Assembly (NCBI GenBank): GCA_001785175.1 | Contig: MFSY01000122.1 | Span: 15,491-32,707, forward strand | Source: Candidatus Muproteobacteria bacterium RIFCSPHIGHO2_01_FULL_65_16 | GTDB lineage: Bacteria; Pseudomonadota; Gammaproteobacteria; Acidiferrobacterales; Sulfurifustaceae | Direction: 5' to 3' | DNA length: 17,217 bases | Shown: in pieces, positions 1-6,939 of the stretch | Position numbering within the stretch: position 1 is the first letter of the stretch | Layout of the letters: every line of letters begins with the position of its first letter | The notes under the pieces: generated by a model | What the model was told of the DNA's origin: nothing | Database searches by the model: none | What the model saw: the letters and a program-made list of their open reading frames with translations, nothing else | Translations under genes and position numbers: made by a program

Positions 1-232
1 GATCGGGGGCGGAACGCCCCGCGCCGTCGTGCGGAGGTTACAAGCGTGGTCGTGCACGTTGGCTCCTGACGAGCACCGTTGCCGGTTGTTGGAGGACATC
101 CCGCATTGTCCCCGCGGTCCTTTTGTGCCTCGATTATTGCTTCTGTTAAAAAACGAGTGTGCTACCCGTGCCCCGTTTGTGTCGAGCCGCCCTTCAGGCG
201 GCGTGTTACTTGTGGGTGGCTGACCCACGGCA

Positions 233-268
233 GGTGACTTTTCTTTGCACGGCCAAAGAAAAGTCACC
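233..268. repeat. Perfect 15-bp inverted repeat (stem-loop)
   Basis: GGTGACTTTTCTTTG at 233-247 is followed by a 6-base loop and its exact reverse complement at 254-268. The sequence continues into AAAAGAAAGG. From memory this resembles a dispersed intergenic palindrome common in gamma- and betaproteobacterial genomes, where it is often mis-called as small hypothetical proteins. No run of T follows the stem on the plus strand, so it is not a classic terminator. Confidence 0.75.
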
Positions 269-443
269 AAAAGAAAGGCCGCCCCCCTGCCTGCCGGCAG
301 GCAGGGGATGGCGCAACCCAACCCTGCGCTCCTCGGGCTTTGGGGCCCGCGCCGATCTTACGCGGCGTTCCTGCCGTCCCTGGCGCAGCTCTTCTGCCTT
401 GGGGACACCCCGGCCGCGCCATCCGTGGCGCGGCGCTCGGCGG

Positions 444-470
444 CGCGGACACACGTTAAGTGTGTCCGCG
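444..470. repeat. Perfect 11-bp inverted repeat (stem-loop)
   Basis: CGCGGACACAC at 444-454 and GTGTGTCCGCG at 460-470 form a perfect stem around the loop GTTAA. A second GC stem lies at 483-497. Both probably belong to the same repeat block as the 233-268 stem. No T-tract follows. Confidence 0.65.
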
Positions 471-547
471 AATACCCCGCCTCGCCCCTGCGGGGCGCTT
501 TCCCAAAGCCTTGCGGTGCGCGGGCGCGCCATACTGGGACCCGAAGT

Positions 548-649
548 AGCTAATAGCTGTTAGCTGATAGCTGATAGCTGATCGCTGATCGCTCATTGAG
601 CTGATCGCTGACCGCTGACCGCTGATAGCTTGTTTAGCTGATAGCTTAT
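548..649. repeat. Degenerate heptamer tandem array (AGCTGAT)
   Basis: About fourteen 7-bp units run head to tail with the consensus (A/C)GCTGA(T/C). Examples are AGCTGAT at 562-568, 569-575 and 576-582, CGCTGAT at 583-589 and 620-626, and CGCTGAC at 606-612 and 613-619. Two 2-base insertions, at 597-598 and 634-635, break the phase. The unit is not a multiple of three and no gene crosses the array. It lies just downstream of the serine hydrolase gene's stop. Confidence 0.8.
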
Positions 650-653
650 TGTT

Positions 654-680
654 CTCCGCGCCTCTGCGTCTCTGCGGTGA
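654..680. repeat. CTCTGCGTCTCTGCGG dispersed repeat box
   Basis: The stretch holds two copies of CTCTGCG, at 661-667 and 670-676. On the minus strand it reads CCGCAGAGACGCAGAG and begins about 10 bases after the serine hydrolase's stop codon. I recall this box as a dispersed intergenic repeat in many uncultivated proteobacterial genomes. Its function is unknown. Confidence 0.5.
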
Positions 681-688
681 GATCATCG

Positions 689-2467
689 TTAAGGCTGGCG
701 TTCGAAGAAGTAGCCCGAGTACCGCAGCAGCTCGCGGCCGCCGCGGCGCTCGACCCAGGTCACGTCGCCCACGTTGCGTCCGAGCCCGAAGACATAGGCG
801 ACGTCGTCCGACAGCGGCATGAAGACCACCTGGGCCTCGCGGTCCTCCAGGCCCGAGATCCGGACCTCCATCAGCAGCCGGCCGTTCTCCATCACCAGGC
901 GCACGTGCTCCACGTTTTCCAGATAATGCGCGTCGGGATTGATCAGGCGGTAGCTGCCGGTGCGCCGGCGCCAGGCCTCCGGCACCGTGTAGGGCGGGAT
1001 TTTCTCACCGGTGACGGCGACCCCGCGGTCGCGCATCAGCAGCAGGGTGCGGCGGCCGACGCGCGCGAACTCGACCGGCGGAAACTGAATCGGCACCGAG
1101 AACAGGCCGAGGACGCGGTACTCGGCGCGGAAATCCGTTGCGCTCACCGGCACGAGCTCGATCCGGTAACCGAGAAAGCGGTAGGTGAGGCGGTTGCCGT
1201 GACGCTCGAGTTGGGCCAGTGTCCCCATCAGGCTGTAATCGCCGGCGTAGGCCTCGAGCGTGGCGGGCGGCAGCGCCACCTCCGGCCGCCGTTTTGGCGC
1301 CGGCGCCGGCGCGACGCCATCGCGTACCTGAAGCGCCAGGCGCAATATTTCCTCGGCGGTTTCATACACCACCGGACCCGCGGTGTCGGCGTTGGCGAGC
1401 ACGACCACGCCCAGTCGCATCGAAGGCAGCAGCACCATCTGGCTCAGAAACGTCTTGGTGCCGCCGTTGTGCCAGGCCACGGGCCCGGCGTTTTCCACCG
1501 GAATCCCGCTCAACATCCAGCCGAGCCCGAAGCGCTGGCCGAAGTTGAGCGGCGCATCGGCGTATTGCGGCGTCAGCATGGCGGCGACGGCCTCGGGCCG
1601 GAGCAGGCGGCGGCCGTCGAGCTCGCCGCCGCGCAGCACCAGACGCATGAAGCGCGCCAGATCCTCGACGTTGCTGAACAGCCCGCCCGCCGGCGCGTCA
1701 CGGATGATCACGGGCTCGGCCGGAGTCTGTTTCACGTAACCGCGGGCCAGCAACGGCCGCGTCCGCGCATCGAGCGCAAAGGATGAGTGCGCCATACCCA
1801 GCGGGTCGAGCAGCGCCTGTTGCATGTAGGCCGCGAAGTCCCGGCGCGACAGCCGCTCGAGCGCGGCGCCGGCGATATCGGGGCCGAGATTCGAGTAGTT
1901 GAAGACGGTGCGCGGCTGATAGGCGAGGTGCTCGGTCTTGAGCGCCTGCATCAGTTCGGCGAGTGACTGGTGCGAGAAAAAACCTTTGAGGTAATAGGTC
2001 GGCAGTCCGGCGTGATGCGACAGCAGCTCGCGCAGTGTCGGCGCCGGCGCCGCGCCCCAGCGCGACTGGATGGAGAATTCGGGCAGGTACCTCTGAATCG
2101 GCGCATCGAGCTGCAAGCGCCCGCGCTCGATCTCGCGCATCACCGCGGTCGCGGTCACGACCTTGCTGATGGAGCCGACCTGATAGACCGTTTGCGTGGT
2201 CGCGCGCACGCGGCGCGCAAGATCGGCATGACCGAAGCCCCGGGCCCAGATGACGCCGTGCTCGTCCACGAGCGCGACGCTCGCGCCGGGCACGCCGTGG
2301 CGGCGCAGTTGCCGCGGAATATACCACTCGAAGTAGCGCTCGAAGGCGGCGAGATCGCCGCGCCCGATCAGCTCCGGTCGCGGCGGTGCGCTGCTGCCGG
2401 CCGGGACCAGCAATAGAACCGCGACGACAAGATAGACGAGGCGCCGAAGCAGGCGTCTCAGACGCAC
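689..2467 (-). CDS. Exported serine hydrolase, class C beta-lactamase/esterase fold
   Basis: 592 residues. An Arg-rich start followed by a hydrophobic segment (about residues 11-25) looks like a signal peptide or membrane anchor, so the enzyme should act outside the cytoplasm. The penicillin-binding-protein/AmpC-type fold shows its three motifs: S99-I-S-K102 (nucleophile Ser99 and Lys102), Y191-S-N193, and H333-N-G-G in place of KTG. A second, mostly beta domain (about 395-592) follows. This family includes esterases, peptidases, beta-lactamases and LovD-type acyltransferases, and the sequence does not settle which. The start is GTG at 2467, overlapping the end of the chain-length-factor gene by 10 bases. 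It is the last gene of block A, so a role in hydrolysing or transferring the cluster's acyl product is possible but inferred. Confidence 0.88.
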   Translation of the reverse strand: MRLRRLLRRLVYLVVAVLLLVPAGSSAPPRPELIGRGDLAAFERYFEWYIPRQLRRHGVPGASVALVDEHGVIWARGFGHADLARRVRATTQTVYQVGSISKVVTATAVMREIERGRLQLDAPIQRYLPEFSIQSRWGAAPAPTLRELLSHHAGLPTYYLKGFFSHQSLAELMQALKTEHLAYQPRTVFNYSNLGPDIAGAALERLSRRDFAAYMQQALLDPLGMAHSSFALDARTRPLLARGYVKQTPAEPVIIRDAPAGGLFSNVEDLARFMRLVLRGGELDGRRLLRPEAVAAMLTPQYADAPLNFGQRFGLGWMLSGIPVENAGPVAWHNGGTKTFLSQMVLLPSMRLGVVVLANADTAGPVVYETAEEILRLALQVRDGVAPAPAPKRRPEVALPPATLEAYAGDYSLMGTLAQLERHGNRLTYRFLGYRIELVPVSATDFRAEYRVLGLFSVPIQFPPVEFARVGRRTLLLMRDRGVAVTGEKIPPYTVPEAWRRRTGSYRLINPDAHYLENVEHVRLVMENGRLLMEVRISGLEDREAQVVFMPLSDDVAYVFGLGRNVGDVTWVERRGGRELLRYSGYFFERQP

Positions 2468-3261
2468 GGCTCGACCTGGAGGCGAAGACCCTGCCGGTCA
2501 CTGACATAAGGCAGATCTATCGTCGTGGCGCGTTTTGCCGCGAGCGCGGCCAGGAGTGGCAGGGCGCGTGCCGCCGGATTGCCGACGCGCATGGCCTCGA
2601 GCGCGTTGTCGGCGCACGTGGTCTCGTCAGCGAGCGGGGCCGGGGCGGATAATGTTAGTTGCGCCAGACTCCGGCTGGATTTCCCGCGCCCGAGCACCAG
2701 CGCCATGCCGAAGATCGCGGAGAGTGGGCGCACCGCATGAAGCGGCTCGGGAAAGGGCGCGTCGTGGACGACCAGCAGCACGCGCGGCTGGTCGGTCAGG
2801 AGTTGTGCGACGGCTTCCATCAGGCCCACGGCGCAGGTCCCGTCCCAGCCCGACACGCTGGTCGAGGGTTGCTGCGAGCCGACCGCCATGCACCAGTAAC
2901 CGGCGGGCGCATTGGTCACGGAGTTGTGAAACTTGGTGGGTGAGACCTGCGGGTTTTCCTTGGCTACCTCGATACAGATGTCGTGCGTGATGCCGCCGTC
3001 GCTTTCGGCGGTGGCGAAGACCGAGGCGAGCTCCTTGGCGTCGGTACCGGCCATGCGGGCGGCCTCGCCGGCGACCTCGACGGCCAAACGAATGTGCTCC
3101 GAGGTGCGCCGGCGCACGTCCGGGGCGAGCAGGGCCGGTTTGAGCGGCGGTAGCGGCGTCGGCGCATAGGCGCTGAGGCCGCTGAGCACCGCGGCGGCTT
3201 CGGTCCAGCCCCTCAGGCCGGGGGCGTACACACCGATGCCCTCGATGTACACCGGCCTCAT
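2458..3261 (-). CDS. Chain-length-factor-like ketosynthase partner (ApeC-like)
   Basis: 267 residues, shorter than a full ketosynthase (about 400), matching the reduced thiolase-fold proteins annotated as beta-ketoacyl synthase chain length factor (Ketoacyl-synt_2 type) in aryl polyene and xanthomonadin clusters. The N-terminus (VYIEGIGVYAPGL) is KS-like. When the motif around residues 134-150 is aligned by eye with the active KS encoded at 8681-9856, the nucleophile position is Asp140; a Cys lies three residues later, at 143. No HGT motif is present, so it should not condense on its own. The start is ATG at 3261 in an ATGA overlap with the upstream KS gene, which implies translational coupling. 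It probably forms a heterodimer with that KS, like ApeO-ApeC, and helps set polyene chain length. Confidence 0.85.
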   Translation of the reverse strand: MRPVYIEGIGVYAPGLRGWTEAAAVLSGLSAYAPTPLPPLKPALLAPDVRRRTSEHIRLAVEVAGEAARMAGTDAKELASVFATAESDGGITHDICIEVAKENPQVSPTKFHNSVTNAPAGYWCMAVGSQQPSTSVSGWDGTCAVGLMEAVAQLLTDQPRVLLVVHDAPFPEPLHAVRPLSAIFGMALVLGRGKSSRSLAQLTLSAPAPLADETTCADNALEAMRVGNPAARALPLLAALAAKRATTIDLPYVSDRQGLRLQVEPCV

Positions 3262-4451
3262 TGGCAGGCTCCGAAGACGAGACTGGCGTTGCTGCCGCCG
3301 AAGCCGAAGGAGTTGCTGACGACACGGGTGACCTTGTGCGCGCGGTTCTGGAGCAACAGGTTGCTCGTGAGCGACGGGTCGAGCGTGGTGGTGTTGAGAT
3401 TCGCCGGCATCAGGCCCTTCTGGATGCAGAGCGCCGAGATCACCGCCTCGGTGATGCCGGCCGCGCCGAGCGCATGTCCGGTCCAGCCCTTGGTCGAGCT
3501 GCACGCCGTTTTCGTCCCGAACACGGCGGTTATCGCCTTATCCTCCATCGAGTCATTCGCCAGGCTCGCGGTGCCGTGCATGTTGATGTAATCAATCTGT
3601 TCCGGCCCGAGGCCGGCGCTCTCCAGGGCGCGGCTCATGGCGAGCGCCGCGCCCACACCCTCGGGATGGGGTGAGGACATGTGGTGGGCGTCCGAACTCT
3701 CGCCGAAGCCGAGCAGGGCTACGCCGCTGTGTTCGGGGGCGTGTCCGGGTCGTTCGAGCAGGGCGAATCCGACGGCCTCGCCGATGGAAATCCCGGAGCG
3801 GTCGGCGGCGCACGGGCGGCAGGGCTCGGGTGAGACCAGTTCGAGCGAGGCAAACCCATAGAGCGTGTTGTGGCACAGGCTGTCCACGCCGCCGACCACG
3901 GCGGCGTCGCAGAACCCGAGCTCCATCATCCGCCAGGCGGAGGCAAAGACCTTGGCGCTGGAGGAACAGGCGGTGGATACGGTGGCGGCCGGGCCGCTAA
4001 GACCGAGATAGCGCCGGACGAAGTCGGTACAGGAGAAGAGATTGTGCGTGTGCTGAAACCGGTAATCCGCCGGAAGCCGGCCGGTCTGCGGGTCGCGGCG
4101 ACGGTAGGCATGTTCGGTTTCGAGGATGCCCGAGGTGCTGGTGCCGAGGAAGACGGCGATGCGGCCGGCGCCGTAGCGCGCCCGCGCCCGCGCGATGACC
4201 TGTTCGAAGCCGTCCTGTCTGAGACCGGCCAGGGCGAGCCGGTTGTTGCGGCAGTCGAAGCGGGCGAGCGCGCCGGTGATCGGCGCGTCGTCGAGACCGC
4301 TGACCATGCCGCAATAGGTTTCGAGCGGGGTGTGCTCGAAAGTGCAGCGGTGGAGGCCGGAGCGGCCGGCGCGCAGCGCGTCGAAGATGGCGGCGGCGCC
4401 GTATCCGAGCGCGTTAACGCCGGTGAAGGAGGTCAGTACCAGAGGCGACAC
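3258..4451 (-). CDS. FabF/ApeO-like beta-ketoacyl-ACP synthase
   Basis: 397 residues from a GTG start at 4451. The frame extends upstream to a TTG at 4541, but those 30 residues are Pro/Arg-rich and unlike a KS, whereas VSPLVLTSFTGVNALG aligns with the usual N-terminus. An AGGA lies 13 bases upstream of the GTG. The catalytic Cys-His-His set is complete: Cys162 in STACSSS, His292 in NMHGTAS, and Lys321/His326 in STKGWTGHALGAAG. The glycine-rich NSFGFGGSNAS lies near the C-terminus. It should extend an ACP-bound chain by decarboxylative condensation with malonyl-ACP in the cytoplasm. The chain-length-factor gene begins within its stop codon, so the two probably form one KS/CLF pair. Aryl polyene elongation is the likeliest role. 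Confidence 0.92.
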   Translation of the reverse strand: MSPLVLTSFTGVNALGYGAAAIFDALRAGRSGLHRCTFEHTPLETYCGMVSGLDDAPITGALARFDCRNNRLALAGLRQDGFEQVIARARARYGAGRIAVFLGTSTSGILETEHAYRRRDPQTGRLPADYRFQHTHNLFSCTDFVRRYLGLSGPAATVSTACSSSAKVFASAWRMMELGFCDAAVVGGVDSLCHNTLYGFASLELVSPEPCRPCAADRSGISIGEAVGFALLERPGHAPEHSGVALLGFGESSDAHHMSSPHPEGVGAALAMSRALESAGLGPEQIDYINMHGTASLANDSMEDKAITAVFGTKTACSSTKGWTGHALGAAGITEAVISALCIQKGLMPANLNTTTLDPSLTSNLLLQNRAHKVTRVVSNSFGFGGSNASLVFGACQ

Positions 4452-4556
4452 GACGGGCGGTGTTTCCTGATTAGGCGGCTCGACTCGCGGAATCCCGGCG
4501 CGGGCCGGCAGGGGCCGGCCTCGGGTGCGGCAGACTGCCAAAGATAGCGACGGTGG

Positions 4557-5519
4557 TCAACCGGTTCCGGGCGGGGTGCCGCCGTTACTGTTTTGGTCGC
4601 CCCAGAAATCGTAGAAGTTGAACCAGTTGTAGGGCGAGAGCCGGCAGTAATGTTCGAGACGCGCGGCATAGCGCCGGACCCAGGCCTCGAGCTCGGCCGG
4701 ACTGCGCCGGGTGATCGTCATGCGTTCGGTCAGGCGTTCGAAGTGCAGCTCGTAGCGATCGCCGCCGTCGTAGAGACAGTAAAACAGAATCACCGGTGTC
4801 TGCAACGCCGCGGCCGCCAGGAACGGCCCGGCCGGAAACGGTGCGGGTCGGCCGAGGAACGGCACCCACACCAGCCGGTCGTTGCCCACGGCGCGGTCGC
4901 CGAGGATGCCGACCAGCTCGCCGCGATCGAGCCGTTCCCTGGCCATAAGCAGCGCATCCACCCGGCCGATGGGGATGATGCGCCGCTCCTTGTGTTTGTC
5001 CAGACCATCGAGCACGGTCGCGATCTTTCGGGCGTTGTCTTCGTACATCATCATATTGCTGGTGAAACCGTACCTCCGATGTGCGGCGGAGGCACGCATG
5101 AACTCGAAGCTGCCGAGGTGGGCGCCGAGCATCAGCACGCCGCGGCCGCTGGCGAACACCTCTTGCAGAACCTCGGTGTTATGACAGACGACCTCGAATT
5201 TGTCGTACTGACCGGAGTAGAGGTACACCCGGTCGAGCAGAGCCGTGGCGAAGTACAGATGGTGCCGGAACACCTCGGCGAGGCGCGGCGGTCGGCCGAG
5301 GACGCGCGTCAGATACGCGCGCGAGGCCCGCGGCGTGGTGCGTGAGAAGAGGAGGTAATAAACGCAGATCGGGTAGAGCAACAGGCGGGTGACCCGCCGG
5401 CCGAGCAACAGCGCGAGTCGCGCGATCAGCCAGTAAGCGAACACGCTGCCGCGTTCGCGATAGCCGAGCCACGACGGGTGCCTGGGATTTTCGCTCGAGG
5501 TGATGTCAGGGACGCTCAT
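4557..5519 (-). CDS. LpxL/HtrB-family lysophospholipid-type acyltransferase
   Basis: 320 residues. An N-terminal hydrophobic region (about 26-58) is followed by the acyltransferase domain with the HX4E motif in GAHLGSFE (His134, Glu139), GDRAVGNDR near 207-215, and the C-terminal LSPYNWFNFYDFW typical of lauroyl/myristoyl transferases of the lipid A pathway. Relatives are standard members of aryl polyene, xanthomonadin and flexirubin clusters, where they are thought to attach the polyene acid to a lipid or resorcinol hydroxyl. Here it lies between the dehydratase and KS genes, so it most likely uses the cluster's acyl-ACP rather than making lipid A. The ATG at 5519 overlaps the end of the dehydratase gene by 14 bases. 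It probably acts at the inner membrane. Confidence 0.9.
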   Translation of the reverse strand: MSVPDITSSENPRHPSWLGYRERGSVFAYWLIARLALLLGRRVTRLLLYPICVYYLLFSRTTPRASRAYLTRVLGRPPRLAEVFRHHLYFATALLDRVYLYSGQYDKFEVVCHNTEVLQEVFASGRGVLMLGAHLGSFEFMRASAAHRRYGFTSNMMMYEDNARKIATVLDGLDKHKERRIIPIGRVDALLMARERLDRGELVGILGDRAVGNDRLVWVPFLGRPAPFPAGPFLAAAALQTPVILFYCLYDGGDRYELHFERLTERMTITRRSPAELEAWVRRYAARLEHYCRLSPYNWFNFYDFWGDQNSNGGTPPGTG

Positions 5520-5808
5520 AGCGCAGGGTGCCGCCGGCGATGTGCTGGCCGTTGGCGACGACGTCGAAGGCCGACAGACCCGGGCCCTTGTCGGTGAACC
5601 GGATCTCGGCGGCCTGTTCCGGCAGCAGCGGGCTCAGGAATTTCACCGCGGCGAAGCCGGTGACGCGCACCGCGCCGAGGCAGTCCATGCCGGCCGCCGC
5701 GACTTCGCTCAGGATCACCGCCCCCGGGACTACCGGGTTGCCGGGGAAATGTCCCGGCAGTGACGGGTGAGTGGCCGGGATTTTCAGGAGCGTGGTGGTG
5801 CGCGTCAT
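5506..5808 (-). CDS. FabZ/ApeI-like 3-hydroxyacyl-ACP dehydratase (hotdog)
   Basis: 100 residues. The motif HPSLPGHFPGNPVVPGAVIL is the FabZ-type active-site segment, with His20 in GHFP as the expected catalytic histidine. The protein is shorter than FabZ (about 150) and resembles the small ApeI-type dehydratases of aryl polyene clusters, which work with an ApeP-type partner; an ApeP-like domain is encoded at 15084-16319. In FabZ the catalytic Glu lies 14 residues after the His. Here Ser34 is at that position and Glu35 is one residue further, so the acidic residue may be displaced or supplied by the partner. The start is ATG at 5808, and it is the first gene of block A, about 57 bases from a predicted transcription start. 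Confidence 0.88.
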   Translation of the reverse strand: MTRTTTLLKIPATHPSLPGHFPGNPVVPGAVILSEVAAAGMDCLGAVRVTGFAAVKFLSPLLPEQAAEIRFTDKGPGLSAFDVVANGQHIAGGTLRYERP

Positions 5809-5871
5809 GGATTTCTCGGATGGTCAGGGTGCGTGCTGGTGGCGGCACCGAAGGGGCGCACCGGGACGCGG

Positions 5872-5900
5872 ATTATTGTTGAAAAACGTGCCGCATTCAA
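5872..5900 (-). promoter_or_regulatory. Predicted sigma70 promoter for block A
   Basis: On the minus strand TTGAAT (5900-5895) and AATAAT (5877-5872) are separated by exactly 17 bases, matching the consensus hexamers at 4/6 and 5/6. The predicted start near 5865 gives a leader of roughly 57 bases before the ATG at 5808. It lies in the only AT-rich patch of the divergent intergenic region. Confidence 0.55.
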
Positions 5901-5913
5901 GGGCGCCGGCGCG

Positions 5914-5943
5914 CGGACAGCACGCCGGCAAACCTGTTATGAT
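5914..5943 (+). promoter_or_regulatory. Predicted extended -10 promoter for block B
   Basis: TGTTATGAT at 5935-5943 is a full extended -10 element (TGn followed by TATGAT, 5/6 of consensus). CGGACA at 5914-5919 sits 18 bases upstream as a partial -35 (4/6). The predicted start is near 5950, about 32 bases before the GTG of the ABC ATPase gene. It is back to back with the block A promoter, so the two operons could be co-regulated. Confidence 0.5.
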
Positions 5944-5981
5944 TTCGCCCGGCCAATGCGCACCCTTCCGGCAACCGCATC

Positions 5982-6932
5982 GTGACAGCATCCCCGATCG
6001 TCGAGATCCGCCAGCTTTCCAAGACCTACCCGGGCGCCGGCCGCCCGGCCGTGGACGGCGTTGACCTGGCCATCGCCCACGGGCGCATCTTCGGTTTGCT
6101 CGGGCCCAACGGCGCCGGCAAGACGACCCTGTTGTCCATGCTGTGCGGCTTGCTGCCGCCGAGCTCGGGCAGCCTGCGCATTCGCGGACAGGATGTCCGT
6201 CACCAGGATGCCGCGATCAAGCGCCGGCTGGGGCTGGCGCCGCAGGATCTGGCGCTGTATCCCTACCTGACCGCGCGCGAGAACCTCGCTTACTTCGGCG
6301 GCATGCTCGGCTTGCACGGCGCCGCGCTGCGCCGGCGCCTCGATTATTGCCTCGACACGGCCGGCCTGAACGATGTCGCCGACCGGCGCGTCGAGACCTT
6401 CTCCGGCGGTCTCAAGCGCCGGCTCAACCTGGTGATCGCGTTGCTGCACGAGCCGGAGCTGCTGATCCTGGATGAGCCGACCGTGGGCATAGACCCGCAG
6501 TCGCGCCGCTTCATCCATGAAAATCTCAAACGCCTGAACGCCGAGGGCATGAGCATCATCTATACCAGCCATTACATGGAGGAGGTCGAGCAGTTGTGCG
6601 ACGAGGTGGCGATCATTGATCACGGTCGCATTATCGCTCAAGGGTCGGTGGACGAGCTGCTCGCGGCGCCGCGCGAAGCGACCATCGAGCTGCGCACCAG
6701 CGTGCCGCCGCCACCCGCGGCGCAGGCGGCGTTGCGCGCACTGGCGCACGTGCATACCGCGGAGTTCGACGGCAAGTTCGTCGTGCTGACGAGCGCTGCC
6801 CCGCAGACGGTGGCGCCCGCGGCCATGAGGCTGTTGCACGAAAACGGAGTGGAAACGACCTCGTTGTCTTTCGGGGCGATGCACCTCGAGCAGGTGTTCC
6901 TCGCGCTTACCGGCACCAGGCTGCGTAATTGA
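5982..6932 (+). CDS. ABC transporter ATP-binding protein (ABC-2 export type)
   Basis: 316 residues with a complete nucleotide-binding domain: Walker A GPNGAGKTT (41-49), Q-loop Gln88, signature FSGGLKRR (140-147; the usual SGGQ Gln is Leu), Walker B LLILDEP (160-166) and H-loop His197. A C-terminal extension of about 100 residues resembles the DrrA/CcmA-type exporter ATPases. It should power the permease encoded immediately downstream, with the intervening GAAGGA (6931-6936) serving as that gene's ribosome-binding site. The start is GTG at 5982; an upstream ATG at 5956 is in another frame and closes within 30 bases. Similar ABC pairs accompany dialkylresorcinol/flexirubin-type loci, so export of the lipid product is the likely role. 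The substrate is inferred. Confidence 0.93.
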   Translation: MTASPIVEIRQLSKTYPGAGRPAVDGVDLAIAHGRIFGLLGPNGAGKTTLLSMLCGLLPPSSGSLRIRGQDVRHQDAAIKRRLGLAPQDLALYPYLTARENLAYFGGMLGLHGAALRRRLDYCLDTAGLNDVADRRVETFSGGLKRRLNLVIALLHEPELLILDEPTVGIDPQSRRFIHENLKRLNAEGMSIIYTSHYMEEVEQLCDEVAIIDHGRIIAQGSVDELLAAPREATIELRTSVPPPPAAQAALRALAHVHTAEFDGKFVVLTSAAPQTVAPAAMRLLHENGVETTSLSFGAMHLEQVFLALTGTRLRN

Positions 6933-6939
6933 AGGACCT

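Larger units (their letters stand above)
1..688. other. Repeat-rich stretch without a convincing gene
   Basis: I see no credible protein here. The open frames are short, overlap on both strands and match no family I recognise. The stretch is instead a patchwork of palindromes and tandem repeats: GGGGCG-GAA-CGCCCC at 6-20, GCCGCC-CTTCA-GGCGGC at 186-202, a perfect 15-bp stem at 233-268, a CCTGCCTGCCGGCAGGCAGG palindrome at about 286-305, an 11-bp stem at 444-470, CGCCCC-TGC-GGGGCG at 483-497, a heptamer array at 548-649 and a CTCTGCGTCTCTGCGG box near 664-678. It marks the left boundary of the gene cluster, because the first gene's stop codon lies at 689. Confidence 0.7.

Noticed and set aside
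548..649. Heptamer array considered as a CRISPR
   Set aside because: Units are 7 bp and contiguous with no spacers, and no cas genes are present.
29..686. Several open frames of 60-134 residues in the left 690 bases
   Set aside because: They overlap each other on both strands, cross the perfect stem-loops and part of the heptamer array, and show Pro/Arg-rich composition with no domain.
677..1786. 369-residue open frame on the plus strand opposite the serine hydrolase gene
   Set aside because: Its translation is low-complexity, His/Gln/Arg-rich sequence with no motifs, lying wholly inside a gene with clear SxxK, YxN and HNGG motifs on the other strand. GC-rich codon bias produces such shadows.
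3258..4451. First KS considered as the housekeeping fatty-acid FabF
   Set aside because: It is embedded between an LpxL-like acyltransferase and an ApeC-like partner and lacks fabD/fabG/acpP neighbours, so a secondary-metabolite role is more likely.
4452..4541. Upstream TTG start extending the first KS by 30 residues
   Set aside because: The extra residues are Pro/Arg-rich, unlike any KS N-terminus, and the TTG has no ribosome-binding site. GTG at 4451 fits the family.
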